Position numbers and translations under genes: made by a program. A DNA stretch of 64,000 nt, from the NCBI GenBank assembly GCA_016190665.1, contig JACPQD010000104.1, positions 124,001 through 188,000 of the forward strand, given 5' to 3'. The DNA comes from Chloroflexota bacterium (GTDB taxonomy: Bacteria > Chloroflexota > Dehalococcoidia > JACPQD01). Positions 28,543 through 38,684 of the stretch are shown here, in pieces. Every line of letters begins with the position of its first letter. The stretch's first letter is position 1. A model generated the notes under the pieces. It had not been told where the DNA came from, made no database searches, and was given only the letters and a program-made list of their open reading frames with translations.

Positions 28543-30240
28543 ATGCTGGCCAGGAATTCGACCGTGGAAGTGTGTCTGTTTATGGTTGCCGTCCTTCTGG
28601 CGACAAGCTGCGCTCCGGCAGCGGCGCCAACGCCCCCTCCGAAGGCAGCGGCGGCTCAACAGAAAGCGGGCGCGCCGGCCGACACGCCGTCCAGAGCGCC
28701 AGCTTCCCCGTCAGCGACCGTGAAGCCCGCACCGGGGCAAGCGAGCTACGGGGGCATACTGACGACCGGTTTGAGGGTCACCATTCCGCATTTCGACACT
28801 CACCAAGTGCAGACCATCGGGGCCCAGTCCCCGTTTGCCTCGGCCTACAACCTGCTCATAGAGTATGACCCTCTAGATGAAACCAAGCTGAAGGGCGACC
28901 TTGCCGCCCGGTGGGAGGTCAGCGCTGACGCCCTGACGTACACCTTCCTGCTCAATGAGGGGGTCAAGTTCCACAATGGGAGGACGCTTACCTCAGAGGA
29001 CGTGAAGTTCAACCTGGACCGCATAGCGTTTCCTCCGAGGGGGATGCTGTCTGTCAGAGCCGACCTGTTTCGGTCCGTCGACAAAATAGAGGCGCCGGAC
29101 GCCAGGACCGTCAGGATAACCTTGAAGCGACCCCAACCATCGTTCCTGTCCACTGTGGCTTTGCCCCTCAACTTCATTTTCGCCCCCGAAGTCATCAAGG
29201 AGAAGGGCGACATGAAGAGGGATATCTTGGGGACAGGCCCTTTCAAGTTGCAGAGCTACACTGAGGGCGTGTCGATGAGGATGCAGCGGAACCCCGACTA
29301 CTTCGTCAAGGGACGTCCATACTTGGATGGCGTAACGACTTACATCATCGTCGATGAAACGGCGAGGATCGCGGCCCTGCGCACGAAGCAAGTGCTTCTG
29401 CTCCCGCTGCATGCGGAGGTGACCGCTCCGCAGGCGGAGGCGCTTCAGAAAACGGAGCCGAGGCTCAAGGTCGAGAAGAAGGTGCAAGTCGCCATGATCG
29501 CGCTCCTCCCAAATCTGCAGAAGAGACCCTGGGATGACGTTCGGGTGCGCCAGGCGGTTAACCTGCTGATCGACCGCGAGGCGGCCGCAAAGGTGGTCCG
29601 CGCCGGAGGACATTACCCCGGCTATGGGTACGTGCAACCCGGATCGCCGTGGGCGCTGGGAGACCAGGAGTTGATGAGCATGCCGGGCTTCAGAAAACCG
29701 AAGGACCAGGATGTGACCGAGGCGAAGAGACTTCTTGCGGAAGCAGGTTACCCCAGCGGGTTCAAGACCACTCTCATGGCCAGCACCAGCGTGCACGTCA
29801 AGGAGGCGGCTGAGTTCAGCAAGACTGAGCTGGCCAAGGCAGGCGTAGAAGCCGAGATCCGCATCCTGGAGACGGGCGTGTACAGAGACAGGCAACTTGA
29901 GGGGGCTTTCGACATCACTGCTGTGGCCGATACCTTGACGGACCCCGACCCTGATTTCGTTCTGGGTGAGCTTTATCTCCCTGGAAGCGCCAGAAATCCC
30001 AGCAAGTGGACGAACAGTGAGTATGAACGACTGTTCACCATTCAGAGCATGGCGACCGACGCTGCCAAGCGCAAGGAGACGGTGGCGGAGATGCAAAGGA
30101 TCCTGCACCGTGAGGCGCCGAGAACCATCGTAACCTGGATAGGCCGCATAGCGGTCTGGTGGGTTGAGCTGAAGGACTGGAGACCGGGCATCAGCGTGTT
30201 CCACAACAGCAAGTTCCAGGACGTGTGGCTGGCCAGGTAG
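28543..30240 (+). CDS. Family-5 solute-binding lipoprotein, SBP9
   Basis: This 565-residue receptor has a signal peptide MLARNSTVEVCLFM with lipobox LATSC (Cys23). Its domain opens GQASYGGILTTGL and ends DVWLAR. It is closest to frameshifted SBP6: both have a HYPGYGYV/SIPGYGYV-like central segment and HREAPR/HQEAPK near the end, so it may be the intact counterpart. AAGGAGG precedes the ATG. UGSC-B begins 23 nt after its stop, so the two are most likely on one transcript. Confidence 0.92.
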   Translation: MLARNSTVEVCLFMVAVLLATSCAPAAAPTPPPKAAAAQQKAGAPADTPSRAPASPSATVKPAPGQASYGGILTTGLRVTIPHFDTHQVQTIGAQSPFASAYNLLIEYDPLDETKLKGDLAARWEVSADALTYTFLLNEGVKFHNGRTLTSEDVKFNLDRIAFPPRGMLSVRADLFRSVDKIEAPDARTVRITLKRPQPSFLSTVALPLNFIFAPEVIKEKGDMKRDILGTGPFKLQSYTEGVSMRMQRNPDYFVKGRPYLDGVTTYIIVDETARIAALRTKQVLLLPLHAEVTAPQAEALQKTEPRLKVEKKVQVAMIALLPNLQKRPWDDVRVRQAVNLLIDREAAAKVVRAGGHYPGYGYVQPGSPWALGDQELMSMPGFRKPKDQDVTEAKRLLAEAGYPSGFKTTLMASTSVHVKEAAEFSKTELAKAGVEAEIRILETGVYRDRQLEGAFDITAVADTLTDPDPDFVLGELYLPGSARNPSKWTNSEYERLFTIQSMATDAAKRKETVAEMQRILHREAPRTIVTWIGRIAVWWVELKDWRPGISVFHNSKFQDVWLAR

Positions 30241-30263
30241 CTGACCGGCAAGGAGAACGAGAA

Positions 30264-32000
30264 GTGAGCGAACCCGTCTACGAGGTGGTCTGGCCGCTGG
30301 GCGCGTCTATGTACAATCCGCAAGCGACCGCTCGAGAAGTCACCGACTTGAGCGGGAAGACAGTCTGCCAGTTGTGGGACTGGGTCTTCCGGGGCAATGA
30401 GATATTCCCCGCCGTGGCGGAGATTCTCTCCAAACGTTATCCGGGCATCAAGTTCGTCCACTACGACGTCTTTGGGAACACCCACAGCCCCAAGGAGAGG
30501 GAGATTGTGGCTCATCTTCCTGAGATGCTCCGCGACCAGGGCTGTGACGCGGTTATCTCCGGGGTTGGCGCTTGAGGCAGTTGCACGCCCGCCGTGGTGC
30601 GGGCAAGCGCGGTTGCCGAGAAGGCCGGGGTGCGCAGCGTCTCCCTCGTATCCACGGGTTTTGTGCGGCAGGCTCATGCCATCGCTAAAGCATTGGGAGT
30701 CGAGAACCTCTCCATAGCCGAATATCCCGGCGTTCCTATGATTGACAGTCCGGAGCAACTGCTTGAGAAGGTAGAACAAGTCCTGGTCACAAAGATTGTC
30801 GACGGGCTGGGCGCCCCGGCGAAGGAGAGCAGCAAACCTTCTGAGCCGCAACCCCGGGACATTGTGTACAGGGGGACGCTGAACGAGGTGCAGGACTTCT
30901 TTTATCGTAACATGTGGACGGAAGGGCTGCCGGTCATCCCGCCGACGATCGACAGGGTGGAGGAATTCCTGAGATTCACTGAGCGCTCCGGAGATGAAGT
31001 GATCGGCGTACTCCTGCCCGAGAATCGCCAGGCCACTGTCTGGAACGTCGCGGTCAACGGAGTGATGGCCGGTTGTCGACCGGAGTACATGCCGCTGCTG
31101 CTGGCAGTAGTGGAGGCGATCTCCGACCCGGAGTTCCGCATTGAGGACGCGGGCAGCACTCCCGGGTGGGAGCCGCTCATCGTTCTGAACGGCCCCATCA
31201 TCAAGCAGTTGGACTTCAACTACGGCTCCGGCGTGATGCGGGTGGGTCGGCAGGCCAATACCAGCATAGGCCGGTTTCTGCGGCTGTACATGCGAAACGT
31301 GGCAGGGCTGCGCATTCCGCCCGGGGACACCGACAAAGGGAGCATTTGTCAGACGTTCAACGTGGCGCTGGCTGAGAACGAAGATGCCGTTGCGGAGATC
31401 GGCTGGCAGCCTTTCAGCGTGGACCGAGGCTTCAAGGCCGGCGACAACGTGGTGACTGTGCAAAGCTGTATCAGCATCAGTCCGCCCTGCTACAGCGGGG
31501 GGACCACACCGCAGGAGCACATGGAGACTATCACGGAGATCATCGGACGCCGGTCCGTGGCCTACTGGACGGGCGTCGGCGCCAAAGAGGGCAGAATGCA
31601 CGTGTTGCTTGCGCTGAGCCCGAGCGTGGCCGGAGTGATAGCCAGGGGCGGCTGGAGCAAGGATGACGTGCGTCAGTACCTCTACGAGAATGCGAAGGTT
31701 CCTGCCGGGCTGGTGGAGAAGCTTACTCGCCAGGCGGGCCCTTCCACGTTCACCTTGCGCCGGTTCGTTGAAGAAGGGTTGATATCGAAGGAGTTCGACC
31801 GATCGGATGATCCTGACAGGTTGGTGCCCGTTTTCCTGAGGCCGGACTTCATCGAAATCGCTGTGAGCGGCGACCCCGGCAGGAACCAGAGCAAGGGATA
31901 TGTGCAGAACCAGAAACAAGGGCCGCCGGTCAGCAAGAGGGTAGCTCTGCCGCCCAATTGGGAGCGGATGATCAAGGAGGATGCAGCCAAGGTATCATGA
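30264..32000 (+). CDS. UGSC selenoprotein B fused to module B, TGA = Sec
   Basis: The frame from GTG 30264 (AAGGAG 8 nt upstream) to the stop at 32000 contains one TGA at 30573-30575 (codon 104). Read as Sec, the protein has 578 residues. It starts with DLSGKTVCQLWDWVFRG and reaches CDAVISGVGA-U-GSCTPA, the canonical UGSC motif. A Rossmann-like half then ends in IAEYPGV. Module B begins near residue 205, with GLPVIPPT at about 221 and VMAGCRPEYMP after it. It belongs with UGSC-D and UGSC-F (U-G-[ST]-C-T-P-A group). The stop overlaps an ATG of the MmgE/PrpD gene, implying one operon with SBP9. Confidence 0.88.
30587..30604 (+). promoter_or_regulatory. SECIS-like hairpin of UGSC-B
   Basis: A perfect six-pair stem GCCCGC/GCGGGC with loop CGTGGT begins 12 nt after the TGA. 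It is the strongest of the seven stems, with G-containing apical loop. Confidence 0.75.
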
Positions 32001-32026
32001 AAGATTCTCAAGCACGAAGGAGAATC

Positions 32027-33433
32027 ATGGACCCCGAAGCCGCTTTCGCCAAGCTCATCATCGAGCAGACCTTCGATGGACTGCCGACGGCAGCCGTCGA
32101 GAAGGCTAAGACGGAAATCCTGGACACTCTGGGTGTCACGCTGGCGGGTAGTGGCGCCGAAGGCGCTGAGAAGGTCGTGGCACTGGCCCGGGACCTCGGC
32201 GTCAAGCCGGAAGAAAGCTCGGTGATCGCCTACGGCATCAAGGTCCCCGCAACGCACGCCGCTTTGGCCAACGCCTTTATGGCCCGCAGCGTGGACTACG
32301 ACGACTGCCATGATCTTGCCAGACTCCATGCCGGCGGCGTGGTCATATCGGCCGCCTTCGCCACCGCGGAGCGCAAGGCCGAAGGTCCCGAAGAGCGCAA
32401 GCGAATCGGGAGCGGCGTCAGCGGCAGGGAATTCATCACTGCTGTAGTGCTGGGCGTTGAGGTCATGAGCCGGCTTGGCCTGGCCAGGCAGGAGGACCGG
32501 TGGGCGGGCTGGGCTGCCACAGTGCTCTATGGCTGCTTCGGCGCCGCCGCCGCCTCAGCGCGGCTTCTCGGACTGAGCGAAGAACAGGTGTTGAACGCTC
32601 TGGGAATCGCCTACGGCAGGGCCGCAGGCAACCAGCAGTCAATGAGGGAAGGAGTCCTCACCAAGAACCTCGATGTCGGGGGCGCAGCCCAGGGAGGCGT
32701 GTTCGCCAGCCTGGCGGCGATGAGAGGCCTTACCGGCGCACATCGATGTTTCACCGGCGACCTGGGCATATTCAAGCTGTATCACAAAGGCGCTTATGAC
32801 CCGGTGAAGCTCACCGAAGGACTGGGCGAGACCTTCGAGATCTCCAATTTGGGTTTCAAACCGTATCCGTGCTGTCGGTTCAACCACACCTTCATCGATC
32901 TGGCTATTGCCCTCCGGCAGGAGCACGAGATAGAGCCGGAGGACATCGAGGAAGTGGTCTGCTACATCGACCAGGAGCCGCACCTGGAATTCCACCCTCT
33001 TGAGGAGAAGCAGAACCCCATCACCGTGACCGAGGCCCAATTCAGCGTTCCCTACTGCGTTGCCACTGCCCTGATAAACGGGGCCGTTCGCCTGGATGAT
33101 TTCAGGCCATCGGCCATCGCCGATCCGCGCGCGCTCGCCTTGGCGCGACAGGTGACGCCGAAGCTCGATACAACGTTATACCGAATGAAGGAAATCCCGC
33201 CAGCCGTCGTCGAAATTCGAACGAAGAACGGGGTTTATGCCGGGCGCACCGAACACCCTTATGGCGATCCGAATAAGCCCATGGCACAGGAAGCGCTGGT
33301 CCGCAAGTTCTTCGATTGCGCCGCGCACGCGAGGAAACGACTTTCAGAGCGCGATATATCGAAGGTGATGGACATGGTAGGCAAATTGGAGGAACTCGAC
33401 GACGTCGCGGAAGTGATTCGAATCCTGAGTTGA
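32027..33433 (+). CDS. MmgE/PrpD family protein
   Basis: The 468-residue protein belongs to the MmgE/PrpD family, which includes 2-methylcitrate dehydratase and itaconate-related enzymes acting on small carboxylates in the cytoplasm. Typical features are the N-terminal helical region with ILDTLGVTLAGSG, AFMARSVDYDDCHD, the glycine-rich AYGRAAGNQQS, and a second domain with KPYPCCRFNH. Length is normal. The start at 32027 follows GAAGGAGAATC; an upstream ATG at 31997 overlaps the UGSC-B stop. No other propionate-pathway gene is close, so a methylcitrate role is not supported by context. It may handle a hydroxyacid taken up through one of the adjacent receptors. Confidence 0.88.
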   Translation: MDPEAAFAKLIIEQTFDGLPTAAVEKAKTEILDTLGVTLAGSGAEGAEKVVALARDLGVKPEESSVIAYGIKVPATHAALANAFMARSVDYDDCHDLARLHAGGVVISAAFATAERKAEGPEERKRIGSGVSGREFITAVVLGVEVMSRLGLARQEDRWAGWAATVLYGCFGAAAASARLLGLSEEQVLNALGIAYGRAAGNQQSMREGVLTKNLDVGGAAQGGVFASLAAMRGLTGAHRCFTGDLGIFKLYHKGAYDPVKLTEGLGETFEISNLGFKPYPCCRFNHTFIDLAIALRQEHEIEPEDIEEVVCYIDQEPHLEFHPLEEKQNPITVTEAQFSVPYCVATALINGAVRLDDFRPSAIADPRALALARQVTPKLDTTLYRMKEIPPAVVEIRTKNGVYAGRTEHPYGDPNKPMAQEALVRKFFDCAAHARKRLSERDISKVMDMVGKLEELDDVAEVIRILS

Positions 33434-33491
33434 CGTGTTGCGATTCACGTGAGCATTTCCTGGCGACCATCATGAGGAAAGGGGTCCAAAG

Positions 33492-35189
33492 ATGAAGACA
33501 AGAAAGTCGCTGATAACGGCCAGTTGGTTAACGCTCCTGGGTCTGCTTGCGGCGAGTTGTGCGCCGGCTCCGGCGGTCGCGCCCACTGCGAAGGCGCAGG
33601 CTACTGTTCCCACTGCGGCGCCGGCTTCGCCCACGTCCACGTCCGTGGCTGCGCCCAGCCAGAAGTCGGCGGCGCCTGCCCCGACTCCAAAGCCAGCGGC
33701 GGAACAGCCGAAGTACGGCGGTTCTTTGTTTCTCGCCCTCCCTTCAGACCCCCCACACCTCGACATCCACAGGAGTGTGACCCACGCACTCTTCTCACCG
33801 GTGGGAACAATCTACAACGGCGTAGTTCAATTCGACCAGAGCAGCAAGGTGGCGGCGGATCTGGCAGAAAGGTGGGAGGTGAGCCCCGACGGGAAAGTGT
33901 ATACTTTCGTTCTGCGCCAGGGGGTGAAATGGCATGACGGCAATCGATTTACTGCGGAAGATGCCAGGTTTAGCCTGGAAAGAATCAGAGAATATGAAGG
34001 CCTGAAGTTTATTACCGATGCCATCGACAAGGTGGAGACGCCAGATGACCAGACGGTGCGGATTACAATGAAGTATCGTCAGGCGGGGTTCCTACCGATG
34101 CTCGGGCACGGGAGAGCGCTGGTGGCGCCGAAGCACATCATAGAGGCTAAGAAGGACCTCAGGCGGGACGTTATCGGGACCGGTCCCTTCAAGTTGAAGG
34201 AGTATTCATGGGGCGTGAGCTTCAGGGTGGACAAGAACACCGAGTATTTCCTCAAGGACCGCCCCTATCTGAGTACCATCACCTTCTACATAATGAAGGA
34301 CTCGGCGACCCGGTTCGCAGGCTTCAGGACAGGAAGGCTCCAGATTTTCGGCCATCCTCCGACTCACACCGATCTGCTTCGTGCGCGTGCGGATGTCCTG
34401 AAGAAGGAGATGCCTCAAGTTACATTGAGATCCTACGAGGTGCTCCAAGCTTACGGCCTTGTGCCGAATTGGAACCGGCCGCCATGGAATGATGTCAGGG
34501 TACGCCGCGCCGCTTTTCTCGCTGTGGACCGTGAAAAAGGCATCGAGGTTGTGTCTGAAGGGGTTGGAGTAGTCGGGATAAGCATGTTTTATGGTGAGTG
34601 GGCGCTTCCGAAGGAAGAAATGGAAAAGATGCCCGGCTTCAGGAAGCCCAAGGACCAGGACATTGTCGAGGCTAGGCGACTGCTTGCTGAGGCTGGCTAT
34701 CCGCAAGGCTTCAAGTCTCCAATACTGGCTCGATCGGCAATCGCCTTGTACGAGAAGGCAGCCGTCTTCATGATAGACCAGCTATCCAAGGTGGGTATAG
34801 ATCTCACCCTTCAGGTCATGGAGTATGCCATCATCGACGATATGAGAATGAAGCTCAACTACGATACGATGCTGCTGGCGAGTACCATGGCCTTGAATGA
34901 CCCAGACGTTGCCGGCCGGAGCATCTCCTGGAAACTGGGTGGGCAAACGGCGAGCGGTGATGACGAGAAGATCCTGGAGCTGTACGCAAAGCAATCTGCG
35001 GCGCCAACTCTCGAGGAGCGCAGGAATCTGGTCTTCGAATTACAGCGCCGAATTGCTGAGGTCGTGCCTCACGTCTTGATCGGCTGGCAGAATTCCTTCA
35101 TAGCCTTCTTGCCCCAGGTTAGGAACTACACTGCGACTGGCGGTGTCTACTCTCATAACAAACTCGAGGAAATCTGGTTGGCCAATTAG
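33492..35189 (+). CDS. Family-5 solute-binding lipoprotein, SBP10
   Basis: This 565-residue receptor has lipobox LAASC (Cys23) and a linker to about residue 70 followed by EQPKYGGSLFLA. It ends EEIWLAN. SBP7 is its near relative, with shared FYGEWALP, NREYF/NTEYF and HNKLE segments. An AAAGGGG site lies upstream of the ATG. The UGSC-C gene starts 37 nt after its stop. Confidence 0.92.
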   Translation: MKTRKSLITASWLTLLGLLAASCAPAPAVAPTAKAQATVPTAAPASPTSTSVAAPSQKSAAPAPTPKPAAEQPKYGGSLFLALPSDPPHLDIHRSVTHALFSPVGTIYNGVVQFDQSSKVAADLAERWEVSPDGKVYTFVLRQGVKWHDGNRFTAEDARFSLERIREYEGLKFITDAIDKVETPDDQTVRITMKYRQAGFLPMLGHGRALVAPKHIIEAKKDLRRDVIGTGPFKLKEYSWGVSFRVDKNTEYFLKDRPYLSTITFYIMKDSATRFAGFRTGRLQIFGHPPTHTDLLRARADVLKKEMPQVTLRSYEVLQAYGLVPNWNRPPWNDVRVRRAAFLAVDREKGIEVVSEGVGVVGISMFYGEWALPKEEMEKMPGFRKPKDQDIVEARRLLAEAGYPQGFKSPILARSAIALYEKAAVFMIDQLSKVGIDLTLQVMEYAIIDDMRMKLNYDTMLLASTMALNDPDVAGRSISWKLGGQTASGDDEKILELYAKQSAAPTLEERRNLVFELQRRIAEVVPHVLIGWQNSFIAFLPQVRNYTATGGVYSHNKLEEIWLAN

Positions 35190-35225
35190 AGTGGCGACCA
35201 CCTGAAATGCTGAGGAGGTAAAGAT

Positions 35226-35795
35226 ATGAGCGGTCCAACAGGGGTAAAACAGGTGCGAATCAGGAGATCTTTTGTGCCCGTTTTGCTGCCGGAGAACGCT
35301 TCAGTGAGGCGAGAGGCAAAGCTGGCGGAGAGGCTCCCCTCCCTTGACGGCGCCACGGTGGGCTTCTATAACAACCGGAAGGCTTTCGCCGCCAACGCTC
35401 TGCCCGCGGTGGACAAGGTCCTTAAAGAGAGAGGCGTGCGCGAGACGTTTGTGGCGTGGGGAACCAGCTCGAACAGGCCTTCCGACGAAATGCTTTCCAG
35501 TCTCGCCCAGGCGGACGCGGTTGTCTTGGCGGGAGCAGATTGAGGCGCCTGTACCTCGTGGCTGCTGTACGCAGCGATAGAGCTCGAAAAAAGGGGCGTA
35601 CCCACAGTCTCCTTTGTCGCCAGCAACTTCTTGCCCACCGTACGATCCACGGCAAAACGCAGAGGATTTGGAAATCTGAATGTCATCGAGATCCACGGGT
35701 CCCCACTTGACCGGGAGAATGTGGAGCAGCAGGTCTTCACTAAGAGACAGCAGATTACAAGCTCCCTGTCTTCGCCCGAGAAGGCGCTGTCGTAG
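35226..35795 (+). CDS. UGSC-type selenoprotein C (stand-alone Sec domain), TGA = Sec
   Basis: The frame from ATG 35226 (GAGGTAAAG upstream) to the TAG at 35793-35795 has one TGA at 35541-35543, codon 106. Read through it gives 189 residues with ADAVVLAGAD-U-GACTSW, followed by AAIELEKRGVPTVSF. This is the U-G-[GA]-C-T group with UGSC-A, E and G. It stands alone, and its module B is the next gene, 76 nt downstream. The C-terminus after SEKALS is shorter than in UGSC-A. Sec is inferred from the paralogues and from the downstream hairpin. Confidence 0.83.
35561..35575 (+). promoter_or_regulatory. SECIS-like hairpin of UGSC-C
   Basis: The stem is GCTGC/GCAGC with loop TGTAC, beginning 18 nt after the TGA. 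This is the most distant and one of the weaker of the seven. Confidence 0.5.
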
Positions 35796-35871
35796 GCTCT
35801 TTGCTCACAGGGATGGGCAGGATTCACAGGATAGGATGATTTCTTGCTGAGAAAGGAACGCCAGGTACGCT

Positions 35872-37077
35872 ATGGATGACACACTGCGGGCGCCGGCAAT
35901 GCCACAGCCGGAGATGATTGATGAAATCACAGTTGACGATGATGGCCTCCCCCATATCGTTTCGGAGCCGGACGCGGCGCAGGTATTTGATGAATTCACC
36001 AGGCGTGGGTGGACCGATGGCTTGCCCATCATACCTCCCACAGAGCCACGAGTGCGCGCCATGTTGGCCGCTACCCAAAGGGCTCCAGACGAGGTCCTGG
36101 GGGAGATGCCTCCCAGCCAGCAAGAGATAACCGTCGAGCTGGTCGCCATCAACGCGGTGATGGCGGGTTGCGTCCCTGAGCAGCTCCCCCTAGCGCTGGC
36201 AATAATTGAGGCCGCCCTGGAGCCAACATTCAACCTTCGCATGGCCCTGGTCACCACCGTCTCCACATGGCCGGTGGCGATTGTCAACGGTCCGATTGTC
36301 AAAGAGCTCTCTTTGAATCACGGCTGGGGTATCCTCGGATCCGGCTTTCGCTCCAACGCGACCATTGGCAGGGTCCTGACTTTATGTGCTACCACGATCG
36401 GCGGTATCCGGCCAGGCTTCGGTGAGAACAAACCCACGTGCACTCCCCTCCGATACGGGCTCTGTCTCGCTGAAGACGAGGAAGTGTCTGGTCTCTTGCC
36501 GATCCACGTGGAGCGGGGTTTCAAGCCAGAGGACAGCGTCGTTACGCTTATCGAATTGACGAATCCGGTCATGTTGCATTTTCCAAGGACCACGGCAGCG
36601 GCTTCAGCAGTTGGCTGGCTTTCCGCGATAGCCTCTCCCATCGCCCAGATCGTGGCGACTGCCGGAGCCGCACCCGATATCGGCCGGGAAGGCAGCAAGC
36701 AGCTACTGATGATTCCGCCGGTGATGGCACAGCGTCTGGTGAAGGATGGCTGGAGCAAGGACGATATCCGTCACTTCCTTTATGAGAACGCTCGAATGCC
36801 GAGAGCGGAAATACACCGGAGGCGAACGCACCCCAGCATGCCCCAGGACGTCACGGAGACTGAGATCAATATCCGGTATGACACCGTCCCTCGATGGGTA
36901 AGGGCGCAAATGTTGGAACCTGCGCACACTGTGCTAAACGAGATGGTCCCCGTTATGAGAGAGCCAGAGGACCTTCTGCTTCTCGTCGGCGGGGCGCGCG
37001 AGGAAACCTGCCAGGGCGCCTTCTTCCCGGGTCACGATCACTGGCAGGAAGTGGTCAGCAAGAAGATCGAAACATAG
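35872..37077 (+). CDS. Module B protein, separate partner of UGSC-C
   Basis: This 401-residue protein has the module B order of motifs: FTRRGWTDGLPIIPPT, NAVMAGCVPEQLP (invariant Cys), IVNGPIVKELSLNHG, NATIGRVLTLCATTIGG, then AEDEEVSGLLPIHVERGF in place of the more usual GENE-ANPW block. An N-terminal extension of about 40 residues (MDDTLRAPAMPQPEM) is absent from the UGSC-A partner. No secretion signal is seen. With the UGSC-A locus it is the second case where the two halves of the fused protein occur as neighbouring genes. Activity unknown. Confidence 0.85.
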   Translation: MDDTLRAPAMPQPEMIDEITVDDDGLPHIVSEPDAAQVFDEFTRRGWTDGLPIIPPTEPRVRAMLAATQRAPDEVLGEMPPSQQEITVELVAINAVMAGCVPEQLPLALAIIEAALEPTFNLRMALVTTVSTWPVAIVNGPIVKELSLNHGWGILGSGFRSNATIGRVLTLCATTIGGIRPGFGENKPTCTPLRYGLCLAEDEEVSGLLPIHVERGFKPEDSVVTLIELTNPVMLHFPRTTAAASAVGWLSAIASPIAQIVATAGAAPDIGREGSKQLLMIPPVMAQRLVKDGWSKDDIRHFLYENARMPRAEIHRRRTHPSMPQDVTETEINIRYDTVPRWVRAQMLEPAHTVLNEMVPVMREPEDLLLLVGGAREETCQGAFFPGHDHWQEVVSKKIET

Positions 37078-37146
37078 TCACCACAGTAAGATGATTATCT
37101 GGCGCGTGTAAGCTGATGAAATCGCAAATGAGTCTGATTCATTAAC

Positions 37147-38670
37147 TTGTCTATCGAGGTGCCTCGTTTGCTAGCGCAGCAGAATACGAAGTGGGACAAG
37201 ACGGTGGACGTCGCGGTGCTGGGGCTGGGGCTGGCCGGCGCGGTGGGCGCCATAACGGCCCACGATGCTGGGGTCAAAGTTGTCGTCGTGGAGAAGCAGC
37301 CGGCGGACAATCACCACACCTTCAGTAGCATGTCCGGGGGCAGCATTATGCGCCCTTCGACGGTGGAGGGGGGCATCACTTACATGGAGGCCCTGTGCCG
37401 GGTAAACGATGAGTTGTCCTGGACAGATTCTGAAGTGATCAGGGTTTGGGCCGAGTATGCCGTCGAGAACAGGGACTATGTCGAAAAGCTGGGCGGCAAG
37501 CTGCGCTTCATGCGGCGGGGAGCGGAGCACCCAGAGCTTTCCGGTGCTGATCTGATGGAGGTCTGGGGATACCGCGGCTGGGGCTATCGCATGATGCTTT
37601 TCTTCGGTGACCAGGTGAAAGCGCGAGAGATCGAGGTCCTTTACTCAACCCCGGCGAAAGAGCTCATTACGAACTTGCAGGGGGAGGTAGTGGGGGTGCT
37701 GGCGGAGGGTAAGGAAGGGCCAATAAGGATAAGAGCTACCCGTGGGGTTCTGCTCTGCACTGGAGGCTTCGAGTTCAATGAGCAGATGAAGCTCCAGTAT
37801 TTGAGGGTATACCCCAGTTGGTTCGATGGCGCCGGAGCGAATACCGGTGACGGGATCAAGATGGCGATGAAGATAGGCGCCGACCTCTGGCACATGAACT
37901 GCGTCTCGGCCCGTTTCGCCGCCAAGTTCCCGGAGTTCCCCATACCTTTCAAGTTCGATTACGGAGGCAAGGGGTGGCTCTATCGCCAGATCCACGCCAG
38001 CGATGCCCTCGAGCCTGCCGGTTTCATCTTCGTTGACAGATATGGTCGCCGCTTCACGCGCGAGAATATCAAGCTCCACGGCCTCTACTACGAACTGACT
38101 GCCTTCGATACCCATCGCCTGGAGTACCCCAGGGTACCCAGCTACTTCATCTTCGACCGCAAGCGGATGGAAGAGGGTCCTCTGGCTATGACGCATTCGG
38201 GCCCCTCCGGGCCCCACAAGCTCTACGTGTGGAGCAAGGACAACAGGGCTGAGCTGGAAAAGGGATGGATAAGCGAAGGCAGGACCGTGAGGGAGTTGGC
38301 CCGCAAGCTGGGTATGTCCCCTGGCATTCTGGACAACACCGTTAGGGCGTGGAATAAGTCCTGCGCTCAAGGGAAAGACGCCAGGTTTGGCAGAAGCGCC
38401 AACCAGTTGGTCCCCATCGACAGCCCGCCTTTTTATGCCATCAGACTCTTGCCCGGGGGCGCTAACACCCAGGGCGGGCCGCGGCGGAATAGCAAGGCCC
38501 AGATAGTGGACCCTGATGGCGAGCCCATCCCCGGACTTTACGGCGCCGGCGAGTGTGGCTCCCTCTACGGCATGCTATACCCCGTGGGCGGCGGCAACCT
38601 GGCCGAGTGCATCGCCTTCGGCCGCATTGCCGGCGAGAACGCCGCTAAGGAGAGGATCAAGAGTATCTGA
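37147..38670 (+). CDS. FAD-dependent oxidoreductase (fumarate reductase/3-ketosteroid dehydrogenase-type flavoprotein)
   Basis: The 507-residue protein carries an N-terminal dinucleotide-binding fold (VLGLGLAGAVGAITAHDAG, then VVVVEKQ) and the FAD_binding_2 C-terminal closing motif GLYGAGECGS...GGGNLAECIAFGRIAG. This family oxidises or reduces C-C bonds, as in fumarate reductase-type or ketosteroid dehydrogenases. The substrate is not identifiable. No heme or signal peptide is present. The TTG at 37147 is the furthest start and lacks a clear ribosome site; GTG 37159 is possible. It ends 14 nt before the UGSC-D start and shares its ribosome-site region, so co-expression is likely. Confidence 0.88.
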   Translation: MSIEVPRLLAQQNTKWDKTVDVAVLGLGLAGAVGAITAHDAGVKVVVVEKQPADNHHTFSSMSGGSIMRPSTVEGGITYMEALCRVNDELSWTDSEVIRVWAEYAVENRDYVEKLGGKLRFMRRGAEHPELSGADLMEVWGYRGWGYRMMLFFGDQVKAREIEVLYSTPAKELITNLQGEVVGVLAEGKEGPIRIRATRGVLLCTGGFEFNEQMKLQYLRVYPSWFDGAGANTGDGIKMAMKIGADLWHMNCVSARFAAKFPEFPIPFKFDYGGKGWLYRQIHASDALEPAGFIFVDRYGRRFTRENIKLHGLYYELTAFDTHRLEYPRVPSYFIFDRKRMEEGPLAMTHSGPSGPHKLYVWSKDNRAELEKGWISEGRTVRELARKLGMSPGILDNTVRAWNKSCAQGKDARFGRSANQLVPIDSPPFYAIRLLPGGANTQGGPRRNSKAQIVDPDGEPIPGLYGAGECGSLYGMLYPVGGGNLAECIAFGRIAGENAAKERIKSI

Positions 38671-38684
38671 GGAGGATGGACAGA

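Noticed and set aside
30042-31919. Long minus-strand open frame of about 625 codons opposite UGSC-B
   Set aside because: Antisense to a clear coding region with conserved motifs; no family resemblance and no start signal.
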